A stretch of 64,000 nucleotides of DNA from Lichenicola cladoniae (lineage in GTDB: Bacteria > Pseudomonadota > Alphaproteobacteria > Acetobacterales > Acetobacteraceae): contig NZ_CP053708.1 of NCBI RefSeq assembly GCF_013201075.1, forward strand, positions 3,415,501-3,479,500, given 5' to 3'. The notes below the pieces were generated by a model. That model saw nothing but the letters and a program-made list of their open reading frames with translations. It was not told where the DNA came from and made no database searches. Positions 8,443 to 16,891 of this stretch are shown here, piece by piece. Within the stretch, counting starts at the first letter, position 1. The number at the start of each line of letters is the position of its first letter. The position numbers and the translations under genes are program-made.

Positions 8443-10323
8443 ATGTCGTTTAACTACAAGCGCCGTTTGGCTGCCTCGGTCGCCTCGGTCCTCACCGCCC
8501 TTACCTTTTCCCTGGCTGGAGCGACCTCAGGTCAGGCCGCAGCCACCTCTTCCGCCGTCGCGGTCGGCGACATCCTGGCGCAGACCGTCTATCTGCCGCT
8601 GCGAAACCCGCAGGCTGCCGAGGCAGAAGCCAAGGCGATGCAGGTTCCGGGTCCCGCCTACCACAAGTTCCTGAGCGTCACCGACTTCGTCAAGAAGTAT
8701 GCACCGACCAGCGGCGACGTCAGCAAGGTCGAGGCTGTCCTGACGCAGCTCGGCTACACCGTGGTCTACGTCTACCCGAACCGTCTCGGGATCGAGGTCA
8801 CCAGCTCCGCCGGCACCGCCCAGCGCGCCCTCGGCGTATCGCTGCGCCGCTTCACGATGAACGACCGGACCGGCATGGCACCGACCACGCCACTCACCCT
8901 GCCGCCGGCTCTCAAAGGCCTCGTTCGTGGCATCGGCGGCCTCGACACGATGACCCATCCGCGTCCGTTGCATGCGATCAGCGCCTATGGTCACACCATC
9001 ACCCCCCATGCGGTCAGCGGCGCACTCACCGGCGGCACGCCCGGCGACTACCTGCCGGCTGACTTTGCGGCCAAGTATGGCGTCAACCCGATTTACCAGC
9101 AGGGCATCAACGGCCGCGGCGCCACCATCGGCATCGTCACGCTGGCCAATTTCTATCCGTCCGACGCCTACCTGTTCTGGAAGCAGATCGGCCTGAATGT
9201 GTCGCAGTCTCGGATCACCACGGTCAGCGTCGACGGCGGCACCAGCATCGCCCCGAGCGATGCGGCCGGCGAAGGCGAGACCGACCTCGATGTCGAGCAG
9301 TCCGGTGGTCTCGCGCCGGGCGCCAACGTCCGCGTCTATGTCGCGCCGAACAACACCAACGCCAATTTCATCAACGCCTTCGAAGCAGCCGCGTCCGACA
9401 ACATCGCCGATACGGTCTCCGCAAGCTGGGGCCAGCCGGAACTCGACTTCTTCTACAACATCGCCACCAAGACCAGCGGCGATACCTTCCTGCTCGACGC
9501 GTTCCACGACGCCTTCCTGGAAATGGCATTGCAGGGCCAGACGGTGTTCATCGCCGCAGGCGATTCGGGCTCATTCGATACGGTGCGCGGCTGCCCGGCC
9601 TACGGGACGCCAACCGCCACGGCCCCGGTCTGCAACGCACCGTACGCCGTCGACCATCCCTCGAGCGATCCGCTGGTGACCTCGGCCGGCGGCACCACGC
9701 TGCCGTTCTCGTTCACCACGGGCAAGGGCGTCCTGATCTCGGTGGCGCAGGAACAGGCCTGGGGCTGGGACTACATCGTCAACGAGGCGGCCGCGCAGGG
9801 GAAAGCATCGCTCGAGCCGATCGCCAACTTCTTCTCGGTCGGCGCCGGTGGCGGCGTCAGCTCCTACTTCGGTGCACCCTGGTATCAGCAGGGCGTGGGC
9901 GGCATTACCAAGACCAAGCCCGGCCAGACCCTCACCCAGGACAACGGCGCCGGACCGGTTACCCAGTACGTGCTGCCGGCCAAATTCGCCGGACGCAACA
10001 GCCCGGACATCTCGGCAAATGCCGATCCGGAGTCTGGCTATCAGCTGATCGAGGAAGGCCAGGTCGTCGACTTCTTTGGCGGCACCAGCTTCGTCGCGCC
10101 ACAGCTCAACGGCGTAAACGCGCTGTTCACCCAGGCTCTCGGGCGCACCGGCCAGTTGAACCCGGCCGTCTACGAGTTCAGCAACCTGACCTCGACCGAC
10201 ATCAAGACCGGCGACAACTGGGGCTACAAGGCAAAGACCGGGTATGATAACGCCGTCGGTAACGGCTCGCTGGATGCCTACAAGCTGGCAATCGGCCTCG
10301 CGTTTCTGAAATACGTTCAGTAA
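8443..10323 (+). CDS. Secreted S53 sedolisin/kumamolisin-type serine-carboxyl peptidase
   Basis: Acid-active endopeptidase made as a secreted pre-pro-enzyme. A signal peptide (RRLAASVASVLTALTFSLAG..GQAAA) covers about residues 1-34, a pro-kumamolisin domain about 35-175, and the S53 catalytic domain the rest. The catalytic Glu and Asp lie in GEGETDLDVEQSGG, and the nucleophile Ser in FFGGTSFVAPQ. The C-terminal part has the Asp-rich region expected for the Ca2+ site. The ATG at 8443 has a GGAGG six bases upstream, whereas the overlapping TTG at 8440 is too close. It stands alone, divergent from rpmI, with a long hairpin after the stop. Family members work at low pH, which fits an acidophilic or acid-producing lifestyle. 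Confidence 0.94.
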   Translation: MSFNYKRRLAASVASVLTALTFSLAGATSGQAAATSSAVAVGDILAQTVYLPLRNPQAAEAEAKAMQVPGPAYHKFLSVTDFVKKYAPTSGDVSKVEAVLTQLGYTVVYVYPNRLGIEVTSSAGTAQRALGVSLRRFTMNDRTGMAPTTPLTLPPALKGLVRGIGGLDTMTHPRPLHAISAYGHTITPHAVSGALTGGTPGDYLPADFAAKYGVNPIYQQGINGRGATIGIVTLANFYPSDAYLFWKQIGLNVSQSRITTVSVDGGTSIAPSDAAGEGETDLDVEQSGGLAPGANVRVYVAPNNTNANFINAFEAAASDNIADTVSASWGQPELDFFYNIATKTSGDTFLLDAFHDAFLEMALQGQTVFIAAGDSGSFDTVRGCPAYGTPTATAPVCNAPYAVDHPSSDPLVTSAGGTTLPFSFTTGKGVLISVAQEQAWGWDYIVNEAAAQGKASLEPIANFFSVGAGGGVSSYFGAPWYQQGVGGITKTKPGQTLTQDNGAGPVTQYVLPAKFAGRNSPDISANADPESGYQLIEEGQVVDFFGGTSFVAPQLNGVNALFTQALGRTGQLNPAVYEFSNLTSTDIKTGDNWGYKAKTGYDNAVGNGSLDAYKLAIGLAFLKYVQ

Positions 10324-10656
10324 TCCAGGTAGGCGATGGCTCGCGCGTCGAGCCATCGCCACGCTCTGGGCAGGCAGATTTCGGTCCGATGGACCGGGTC
10401 TGCCTGACCGGCGTGAGCTCGGTTTTCGCTGTTCCACACTTTCGGCAACAAAAGCCGGTACCAAAACACCTTGTACTAAATAAGCACCAAGCGATCGTAT
10501 CTCGATCCATGATCGTACCGATCGGTTCGACGTGCAGCAGCAAGACGCATCGCAGGCGCCACGATCACGCGTGCCTTAAAGAGAGCCAGCCCCTCCCCAG
10601 GCCGAACAACAACAAAACATGTTGCACCAGAACGATTGACAGCTATATCTTACGAT
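10324..10656. other. 333-base gap before the PadR gene
   Basis: Contains the hairpin downstream of the peptidase gene and, at its right end, a promoter-like TTGACA with an overlapping inverted repeat. The middle part (about 10380-10630) shows no recognisable gene, repeat or RNA. Confidence 0.6.
10332..10360 (+). terminator. Hairpin after the S53 peptidase gene
   Basis: A perfect 12-bp stem (GGCGATGGCTCG and its complement) with a 5-base loop begins eight bases after the stop codon. No U-tract follows, so it may be a 3'-end-stabilising hairpin or a weak terminator. Confidence 0.6.
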
Positions 10657-10665
10657 ATGTCTTAT
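10636..10665 (+). promoter_or_regulatory. Promoter with overlapping palindromic operator for the PadR-reductase pair
   Basis: TTGACA at 10636-10641 is followed after 18 bases by TCTTAT (four of six -10 matches). The spacer contains the inverted repeat ATATC-N4-GATAT at 10645-10658. A PadR-type repressor bound here would block the promoter. The AT-rich palindrome stands out from the GC-rich surroundings. Confidence 0.5.
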
Positions 10666-11307
10666 AGAGCATCGATCTCCCACACCAATCGTCTCCGCCA
10701 TCTGATCCACGCGATCGGAGGCCATCGCGGACGATCAGGCTTCGGCCGTGGCGGAGGCTTCGGACGCGGCTTCATGGGCGACGGCGACGGCTTCACTGCT
10801 GGCCGCAAGCTCAGCTCGGCCGACCTGCAGCTGGTCCTGCTGCTGCTGCTGGGGGAGCGCCCGGCGCATGGCTACGAGCTCATCCGCATGCTCGAAGACC
10901 GTTCCGGCGGCTTCTATGCGCCGAGCCCGGGCATGGTCTATCCGGCCCTCACCTATCTCGAGGAGATCGGTCACGCCGCGGTCGCCCCGGACGGCAACCG
11001 CAAGCTCTACTCGCTGACCGAATCCGGCCGTGCCCACCTCGCCGCCAACCGTGCCCAGGCGGACCTGATGCTCGACGCACTCGCCCGGATCGGCGGCCGC
11101 ATGGAACAGGTGCGCGAAGCCTTCGCGGGGGTCACCGATGCCGATCCGCATGGTCCGGACGACCTCCATCGCGCCCGGCACGCCCTCAAGCATGCCCTGA
11201 TGCGCAAGCGCGGTTGCGATGCCGGCGAGGCTCGCCGCATCGCCCGCATCCTGGACCAGGCCAGCGCCGACATCCTGGCTGGCCCGGCTCCGGGCGGGGA
11301 GCACTGA
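10657..11307 (+). CDS. PadR-family regulator, YqjI-like
   Basis: Metal- or redox-responsive repressor candidate. The winged-helix PadR domain starts at LSSADLQLVLLLLLGERPAHGYELIRML and runs through PGMVYPALTYLEEIG and GNRKLYSLTESG; a helical C-terminal dimerisation region follows. Before it is a Gly/Arg-rich leader (GGHRGRSGFGRGGGFGRGF) with a few His but no Cys, recalling the His/Gly-rich N-terminus of E. coli YqjI. The next gene encodes a siderophore-interacting reductase, as in the yqjI-yqjH pair, which supports control of iron reduction. The start is uncertain: the ATG at 10657 lies inside the predicted promoter, and the next in-frame ATG is at 10774. Confidence 0.82.
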   Translation: MSYRASISHTNRLRHLIHAIGGHRGRSGFGRGGGFGRGFMGDGDGFTAGRKLSSADLQLVLLLLLGERPAHGYELIRMLEDRSGGFYAPSPGMVYPALTYLEEIGHAAVAPDGNRKLYSLTESGRAHLAANRAQADLMLDALARIGGRMEQVREAFAGVTDADPHGPDDLHRARHALKHALMRKRGCDAGEARRIARILDQASADILAGPAPGGEH

Positions 11308-11308
11308 G

Positions 11309-12139
11309 ATGAATGCCCTGGTTCCGGTGTCCCGCCCGGTACGCACGCCGATACGGATCCGGCACGACGTCCGCATCCGGCTGGCGCAGGTCGTGCGCGT
11401 CGAGATCCTGTCGCCTCGCATGCGCCGCATCGTGCTCGGCGGCGGCGACCTGGCCGACTTTTCCACTGCCGCACCCGACGACCACGTGAAGCTGTTCTTC
11501 ACAGCTCCCGGCCAGGACAAGCCGACGCTTCCGACGATGGGGCCGGACGGCCCTGCCCTGCCAGAGGGCGCGGCACGCCCGACCGCCCGGGATTACACGC
11601 CACGACGCTTCGATGCCGCCTCCGCCACGCTCACCATCGAGTTCGTCCTGCATGGACACGGACCCGCCGCGAGCTGGGCGCGATCCGCCGTGCCCGGCCA
11701 GTGGCTCGGCATCGCCGGACCACGCGGCTCGCAGCTGGTGCCCGAGGATTACGACACCTACCTGCTCGCCGGCGACGAGACCGCACTGCCGGCGATCGCC
11801 CGCCGGCTCGAGGAAATGCAACCGGGTGCCCGCACGATCGCCCTGATCGAGATCGAGAACGGAGACGAGGAACGACACCTGCCGACCGCAGCCAATGCAT
11901 CCGTCCAGTGGCTGCATCGAGACGGCCGGCCGGCCGGAACGTCGGACCAGCTCGAACGGGCGCTGCGATCAGTCCAGCTGCCGGACGGCGACACCCACGC
12001 CTGGCTTGCCGGTGAACTCGATACGATCAGGAGACTGCGCACACACCTCATCGAAGATCGGACCATCCCGCGCACCGACATCAAGGCAGCAGGCTACTGG
12101 AGGCTTGGAGTGGCCGGGGCGCATGGGAAGATAGAGTAG
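11309..12139 (+). CDS. Siderophore-interacting protein / ferric-chelate reductase (YqjH/ViuB-like)
   Basis: Flavoprotein that reduces ferric-siderophore complexes in the cytoplasm, releasing Fe2+. The 276-residue protein has the FAD-binding domain with the R-x-Y-T-x-R motif (RDYTPRRFD), then the C-terminal SIP domain (LLAGDETALPAIARRLEEM) and the family's C-terminal KAAGYWRLG. The ATG at 11309 comes one base after the PadR stop, so the two are translated from one message. Pairing with a YqjI-like PadR repressor suggests induction by nickel or iron imbalance, as known in E. coli. The N-terminus (about 20 residues) is less conserved and could be shorter. Confidence 0.9.
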   Translation: MNALVPVSRPVRTPIRIRHDVRIRLAQVVRVEILSPRMRRIVLGGGDLADFSTAAPDDHVKLFFTAPGQDKPTLPTMGPDGPALPEGAARPTARDYTPRRFDAASATLTIEFVLHGHGPAASWARSAVPGQWLGIAGPRGSQLVPEDYDTYLLAGDETALPAIARRLEEMQPGARTIALIEIENGDEERHLPTAANASVQWLHRDGRPAGTSDQLERALRSVQLPDGDTHAWLAGELDTIRRLRTHLIEDRTIPRTDIKAAGYWRLGVAGAHGKIE

Positions 12140-12172
12140 AGCTCTACCGGATATGAGCCGCAGTTTGAGCCA

Positions 12173-13807
12173 TCAGGCGCGCTTGGCCTTCTTGACACGC
12201 TTCTCGCGGGAGGCCGCCTGCGACGGGGCCGCAGTCCCGCCTTTGGAGCGCTCCAGGACGAACTTGGCATAGTCGTCCATGTCGCCGTCGAACGGTACCA
12301 CCGTGTTGTCGGCAGCGAGCCAAAGGCGATCCGCCACCAGCTCCATCAGCGACCGGTCATGCGTAATCAGGATCACGGCACCTTCGTACTCGTTCAGCGC
12401 GTCCAGCAAGGCGCGCCGGCTGTCGATGTCGAGATGGTTGGTCGGCTCGTCGAGGATCAGCATGTGCGGTGCCGCCATCGCGACCAGGTTCAGCAGCAGC
12501 CGGGCCCGCTCGCCTCCCGACAGCGCCTCGACAGTGGTGCCCTGCTTGTCGAAGCCGATCCCGAACTGCGCCAGCTTCGAGCGCTGCGACTGGTCGCTGT
12601 CCAGCGGCCGCGTCCGGCGCATGATGTCGAGCGGGGTCTCCGCCGGATCCAGCGCCTCGATCTGGTGCTGATGGAACCAGCCCACCTCCATGCGGGTGCT
12701 GCGGGTCATCCGGCCGGAGCGGATACCCAGCGCGCCCGCCGCCATCTTGGCGAATGTCGACTTGCCGGCACCGTTGACGCCGAGCAGCCCGATCCGGTCG
12801 TCGATGTCGAGACGCAGGTCGAGACCGCGCAGCACCGCCGGGTCGTCGCCATAGCCGATCTCGACATTCTCCAGCCGCATCAGCGGCGGCGCCAGCGGAC
12901 GCGGCGGCGACGGCAGCAGGAACGGCGACACCCGCTCCTCGATGGTGGTGGAGATCGGCTCCATCTTGGCCAGGCGCTTCATCCGGCTCTGGGCCTGCGC
13001 CGCCTTGGCGGCCGACGCCTTGAAGCGATCGACGAAGGATTGCAGATGGGCGCGCTCGGCTTCCTGCTTCACCCGCTGCGAGCTCTGCAGGCGGATCTTC
13101 TCGGCGCGCTGCTTCTCGAAGCTGTCGTAGCCGCCGGTATAGAGCTCCAGCTTGCGCTCGGTGACGTGCAGGATGAACCCGACCGAATTGTTCAGCAGTT
13201 CGCGGTCATGGCTGATGATCAGCGCCGAATGCGGATAGCGCGCCAGCCTGGCCTCGAGCCACAACGCGCCCTCGAGGTCGAGATAGTTGGTCGGCTCGTC
13301 CAGCAGCAGCAGGTCCGGCGCCGAGAACAAAGCCGCCGCCAGCGCCACCCGCATGCGCCAGCCACCGGAGAACTCGGCCATCGGCCGCTCGAGGTCCTCG
13401 GTCGAGAAGCCGAGGCCGTTCAGGATCTCCGCCGCCCGCGCCGGTGCGGTATCCGCGTCGATCTCGATCAGCCGCGACCAGATGTCGCCCATGCGCTCGG
13501 GTTCGGCGCTCTCGAGCTCGGCATACAGCGACGCCCGCTCGACATCGGCGGCCAGGATGGTTTCCAGCAGGCTGACCGCCGTCGCCGGATGCTCCTGGTC
13601 GACGGTCGCCATGCGCGCGGTTTTCGGAATACCGATCTCGCCGGAATCAGGCTGCAGCTCGCCCTTGATCAGCTTGAACAGCGTCGACTTGCCGACACCG
13701 TTGCGCCCGACCAGCCCGACCTTCGACGGGTTCGGCAAGCTGACGCTCGCCTTGTCGAAGAAGCGCCGGCCCCAGGCATTGAATACGAGGCTCTCGATCT
13801 GAAGCAT
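12173..13807 (-). CDS. ABC-F family ATPase (YheS/Uup-type ribosome-associated)
   Basis: Soluble tandem ATPase without membrane domains, a translation or ribosome-rescue factor class. The first domain has GRNGVGKST, signature EFSGGWRMRVALAAAL and LLLDEPTNYLD. A basic, Arg/Lys-rich linker around residues 235-300 follows (QRVKQEAERAHLQSF), then the second domain with GVNGAGKST, LSGGERARLLL and LILDEPTNHLD. The Lys-rich C-terminus (REKRVKKAKRA) is typical. I chose the ATG at 13807 (MLQIESLVF), where homology begins, over an upstream start at 13843. It stands alone, divergent from the sulfate transporter genes. Confidence 0.93.
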   Translation of the reverse strand: MLQIESLVFNAWGRRFFDKASVSLPNPSKVGLVGRNGVGKSTLFKLIKGELQPDSGEIGIPKTARMATVDQEHPATAVSLLETILAADVERASLYAELESAEPERMGDIWSRLIEIDADTAPARAAEILNGLGFSTEDLERPMAEFSGGWRMRVALAAALFSAPDLLLLDEPTNYLDLEGALWLEARLARYPHSALIISHDRELLNNSVGFILHVTERKLELYTGGYDSFEKQRAEKIRLQSSQRVKQEAERAHLQSFVDRFKASAAKAAQAQSRMKRLAKMEPISTTIEERVSPFLLPSPPRPLAPPLMRLENVEIGYGDDPAVLRGLDLRLDIDDRIGLLGVNGAGKSTFAKMAAGALGIRSGRMTRSTRMEVGWFHQHQIEALDPAETPLDIMRRTRPLDSDQSQRSKLAQFGIGFDKQGTTVEALSGGERARLLLNLVAMAAPHMLILDEPTNHLDIDSRRALLDALNEYEGAVILITHDRSLMELVADRLWLAADNTVVPFDGDMDDYAKFVLERSKGGTAAPSQAASREKRVKKAKRA

Positions 13808-14006
13808 CCGGCTGACAATTCCCTTGGGGACGAGCAGGAGCATCGAATGCTGCTCTGCAGCAGGGCTTCTACGGCAAGACGGGCCGGATTGAAATTACGA
13901 CGTGCGCACGGCAGCACCCGATCCGGCCGGCGTCGGCAGCAAGTCCCCGTCCGTCTCGATATTGGTCCTTGTCTAGATTAAAGGGTCCGACGTCGTTTCG
14001 CCCGCG

Positions 14007-14035
14007 TTGACATGCCAGATCAACCAGGGCTTAAG
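14007..14035 (+). promoter_or_regulatory. Possible promoter of the sulfate-uptake operon
   Basis: TTGACA at 14007-14012 followed after 17 bases by CTTAAG at 14030-14035. The -35 is perfect but the -10 is poor. It sits about 70 bases before the binding-protein start in the divergent gap shared with the ABC-F gene. Confidence 0.35.
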
Positions 14036-14103
14036 CTCATAGCCTGCAAGACGCCGTGCTACTTCAGAACCACTACCATACTTCGTGGAACAGGATGCTC
14101 ATC

Positions 14104-15108
14104 ATGAAGCGGCTCCGCCTTCTGGCCTCGGTCTTCCTGGCCGCGATCCCGCTTTCCCACGGTATGGCCGCCTCGCCGAAAAGCCTGCTCAACGTCTCCT
14201 ACGACCCGACCCGCGAGCTGTACAAGGACATCAACACGCAGTTCGCGGTCGCCTGGAAGCAGCAGGGCGGCGACGACGTGACGGTGAAAACCTCGCATGG
14301 CGGCTCCGGCGCGCAGGCGCGCTCGGTGCTGGACGGGCTGCAGGCGGACGTCGTGACGCTCGGCATCGCGTCCGACATCGATGCGCTGGCCTCCAAGGGA
14401 CTGATCGCGACCGGATGGGCCGACCGGCTTCCAAACCATTCGGTGCCCTATACCAGCACCATCGTGTTCCTGGTCCGGCACGGCAATCCGAAGGGACTGC
14501 ACGACTGGAGCGACCTGGTGCATGACGGCGTGCAGGTGATCACCCCGAACCCGAAAACCTCGAGCGGCGGCCGCTGGAGCTATATCGCGGCCTATCTCTG
14601 GGCACTGAACCAGCCGAACGGCGACGAGGCCAAGGCCGAGGCCTACCTGAAGCTGCTCTACCAGCACGTGCCGATCCTCGACACCGGCGCACGTGGCGCC
14701 ACCAACAGCTTCGTGCAGCGCGGCGCCGGCGACGTGCTGCTGGCATGGGAGGACGAGGCCCTGCTCGCCGCGCACGATCTCGGCGCCGGCCAGTTCGACA
14801 TCGTCTACCCGTCGAGCTCGGTGAAGGCGGAGCCGCCGGTCGCCGTGGTGGATGCTGTGGTAAAGACCCGCGGCACCCAGAAGCTGGCCGAGGCCTATCT
14901 CCGCTTCCTGTACACGCCGGAAGGCCAGGAGATCGAGGCCAGGCACCATTACCGCCCGATCGATCCCGCCGTGGCGGCCCGGCACCGCGCCGAGTTCCCG
15001 GAGCTGAAGACCTACGATGTCGAGAGCATCGGTGGCTGGAAGGTGTTGCAGCCGAAGCACTTCGGCGATGGCGGGATCTTCGACACCATCTACACTGCGG
15101 GGAAATGA
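14104..15108 (+). CDS. Sulfate/thiosulfate-binding periplasmic protein
   Basis: Binds sulfate or thiosulfate for the CysTWA importer encoded just downstream. The signal peptide MKRLRLLASVFLAAIPLSHGMAA is followed by LLNVSYDPTRELYKDIN and the conserved SHGGSGAQARSVLDGLQADVVTL, which form the anion-binding site of the Sbp/CysP family. NPKTSSGGRWSYIAAYLWA and GAGDVLLAWEDEA are further family blocks. The protein has 334 residues. The ATG at 14104 is preferred because AGGA at 14090-14093 is well spaced from it and too close to the ATG at 14095. The stop overlaps the next start (ATGA). Sbp and CysP cannot be told apart by sequence alone. Confidence 0.93.
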   Translation: MKRLRLLASVFLAAIPLSHGMAASPKSLLNVSYDPTRELYKDINTQFAVAWKQQGGDDVTVKTSHGGSGAQARSVLDGLQADVVTLGIASDIDALASKGLIATGWADRLPNHSVPYTSTIVFLVRHGNPKGLHDWSDLVHDGVQVITPNPKTSSGGRWSYIAAYLWALNQPNGDEAKAEAYLKLLYQHVPILDTGARGATNSFVQRGAGDVLLAWEDEALLAAHDLGAGQFDIVYPSSSVKAEPPVAVVDAVVKTRGTQKLAEAYLRFLYTPEGQEIEARHHYRPIDPAVAARHRAEFPELKTYDVESIGGWKVLQPKHFGDGGIFDTIYTAGK

Positions 15109-16004
15109 GCGCCTCCCTTTCCCCAGATACGACCCCTCATGGTCCGGTCGTGAACCGCGTGCCGCGCGGCCGGAGGCCCCGGACACCGGCGGTGATTCCC
15201 GGCGCGGTGCCGGCGTTCGGCCTGACCCTGGTCTGGGTCGGGCTGCTGGTGCTGTTGCCGCTGGCGGCCCTCGCGGCGCGCCCCTGGGAAGACGGACCGG
15301 CCTGGATCCTGCACGCGCTCGCCAACCGTCGCACCCTCGCCGCACTCCGGCTCAGCTTCGGCACGGCGCTGGTGGCGGCCGCGGTCTGCACCCTGCTCGG
15401 CCTGTTGCTCGCCTGGGTGCTGGAGCGGGTGCGGCCGCCGGGCTGGCGCGTGCTCGACGCGCTGGTCGACCTGCCGTTCGCCCTGCCGACGGCGGTCGCC
15501 GGCATCACCCTGACCACGCTGTACGCACCGAACGGCTGGCTCGGGGCGCCACTTGCCCACCTGGGCATCCATGTCGCCTACACGCCGGTCGGGATCATGA
15601 TCGCGCTGGTGTTCGTCGGCCTGCCGTTCGTGGTGCGCACGGTGCTGCCGGTGCTCCGCGACCTGCCGCATGAACTCGAGGAAGCAGCCTCCACGCTCGG
15701 CGCGAAGCGCGGCCAGATCGCCCGGCGCGTCCTGCTTCCGGCGCTACTGCCGGCATTGGCGACCGGCTTCGGGCTCGCATTCGCGCGCGGGGTCGGCGAA
15801 TACGGCAGCGTCATCTTCATCGCCGGCAACCGGCCGCTGGTATCGGAGATCGCCCCGCTGCTGATCGTGATCCGGCTGCAGGAGTTCGACTATGCCGGCG
15901 CGGCCGCGATCGGACTGGTGATGCTGCTGACCGCCGCCCTGTGCCTGCTTGCGGTGACCGTGCTGCGCCGCCGACTGCCCGCGATGCGTGGCGTGGCCCG
16001 TTGA
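15105..16004 (+). CDS. cysT: Sulfate ABC transporter permease CysT (CysU)
   Basis: One of the two inner-membrane channel subunits for sulfate/thiosulfate import. The 299-residue protein has about six membrane segments, the family stretch DLPFALPTAVAGITLTTLY, and the ATPase-contacting loop ELEEAASTLGAKRGQIARRVLLP. GVGEYGSVIFIAGN is also characteristic of CysT. It overlaps the binding-protein stop by four bases (ATGA) and the cysW start by four bases (TTGA). The N-terminus before the first membrane helix is about 30 residues of Pro/Arg-rich sequence. Confidence 0.93.
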   Translation: MSASLSPDTTPHGPVVNRVPRGRRPRTPAVIPGAVPAFGLTLVWVGLLVLLPLAALAARPWEDGPAWILHALANRRTLAALRLSFGTALVAAAVCTLLGLLLAWVLERVRPPGWRVLDALVDLPFALPTAVAGITLTTLYAPNGWLGAPLAHLGIHVAYTPVGIMIALVFVGLPFVVRTVLPVLRDLPHELEEAASTLGAKRGQIARRVLLPALLPALATGFGLAFARGVGEYGSVIFIAGNRPLVSEIAPLLIVIRLQEFDYAGAAAIGLVMLLTAALCLLAVTVLRRRLPAMRGVAR

Positions 16005-16855
16005 GCGGCGCCATCGACAGCGGCGCGCTCGACACACGCTCGGGCATACGCACGGCATCGGGCCTGGCGCTGACCATCGCCGCGTGGGCCATCGCCCTGG
16101 TGTTCCTGCTGCTGCCGATCGCCTCGCTGTTCACCGAAGCGTTCCGGAAAGGGCTGGGCCCGGCGCTGGCGACGTTCGCCGATGCCGACGTCCGTTCGGC
16201 GCTGTGGCTGACCGCCCTGGTGGCGGTGATCGTGGTGCCGGTCAACACCGTCTGCGGCCTGTTCGCCGCCTATGCGCTGACCAAGTTCGACTTCCCCGGC
16301 CGTGCCGCCCTGCTGGTGCTGATCGAACTGCCGCTGTCGGTCTCGCCGGTGGTGGCCGGGCTGGTCTGGGTGCTGCTGTTCGGCGCGCATGGCTGGTTCG
16401 GATCGTGGCTCGCGGCGCACGGCATCCGCATCGTGTTCGCCCTGCCCGGTATCCTGCTGGCCACGCTGTTCGTGACCTTCCCGTTCGTCACCCGCACCGT
16501 GATGCCGGTGATGGAGGCGCAGGGACGCGAGCAGGAGGAGGCGGCGACCATGCTGGGTGCCGGCTTCCTGAAACTGTTCCTGCGGGTGACCCTGCCCGAG
16601 ATCCGGGTGGCGCTGATCTCCGGCGTGCTGCTGTGCACGGCGCGCGCACTCGGTGAGTTCGGCGCGGTCTCGGTGGTGTCCGGCCATATCCCCGGCCAGA
16701 CCGAAACCGTGCCACTGCGCATCGAGACGCTCTACAACGACTACGAGACCGTGGCGGCGTTCTCGCTGGCGGCATTGCTGGCGATCGTGTCCGGCCTGAC
16801 GGTGGGCTTGCGCGGCTTCCTGGACTGGCGGCACTCCCGGAACACGACACTCTGA
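16001..16855 (+). CDS. cysW: Sulfate ABC transporter permease CysW
   Basis: Second channel subunit of the sulfate importer. About six membrane segments are visible, with ELPLSVSPVVAGLVWVLLFG and the EAA loop EEAATMLGAGFLKLFLRVTLPE, followed by ARALGEFGAVSVVSGHIPGQT, all diagnostic for CysW. The best start is a TTG at 16001 that overlaps the cysT stop (TTGA), giving 284 residues. A longer reading frame begins at 15941 but would extend deep into cysT. The next gene, cysA, is 36 bases downstream. Confidence 0.92.
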   Translation: MSGAIDSGALDTRSGIRTASGLALTIAAWAIALVFLLLPIASLFTEAFRKGLGPALATFADADVRSALWLTALVAVIVVPVNTVCGLFAAYALTKFDFPGRAALLVLIELPLSVSPVVAGLVWVLLFGAHGWFGSWLAAHGIRIVFALPGILLATLFVTFPFVTRTVMPVMEAQGREQEEAATMLGAGFLKLFLRVTLPEIRVALISGVLLCTARALGEFGAVSVVSGHIPGQTETVPLRIETLYNDYETVAAFSLAALLAIVSGLTVGLRGFLDWRHSRNTTL

Positions 16856-16891
16856 ACCCGCCCCCGTGACCCTGCCTTTCCAAGGAGCCCC

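Noticed and set aside
8123-8443. Plus-strand open frame of about 106 codons before the S53 peptidase gene
   Set aside because: No ribosome-binding site, mixed composition, and it runs over the expected promoter region.
12359-13981. Plus-strand open frame opposite the ABC-F gene
   Set aside because: Low-complexity Arg/Gln-rich translation; the minus strand has two full ATPase domains.
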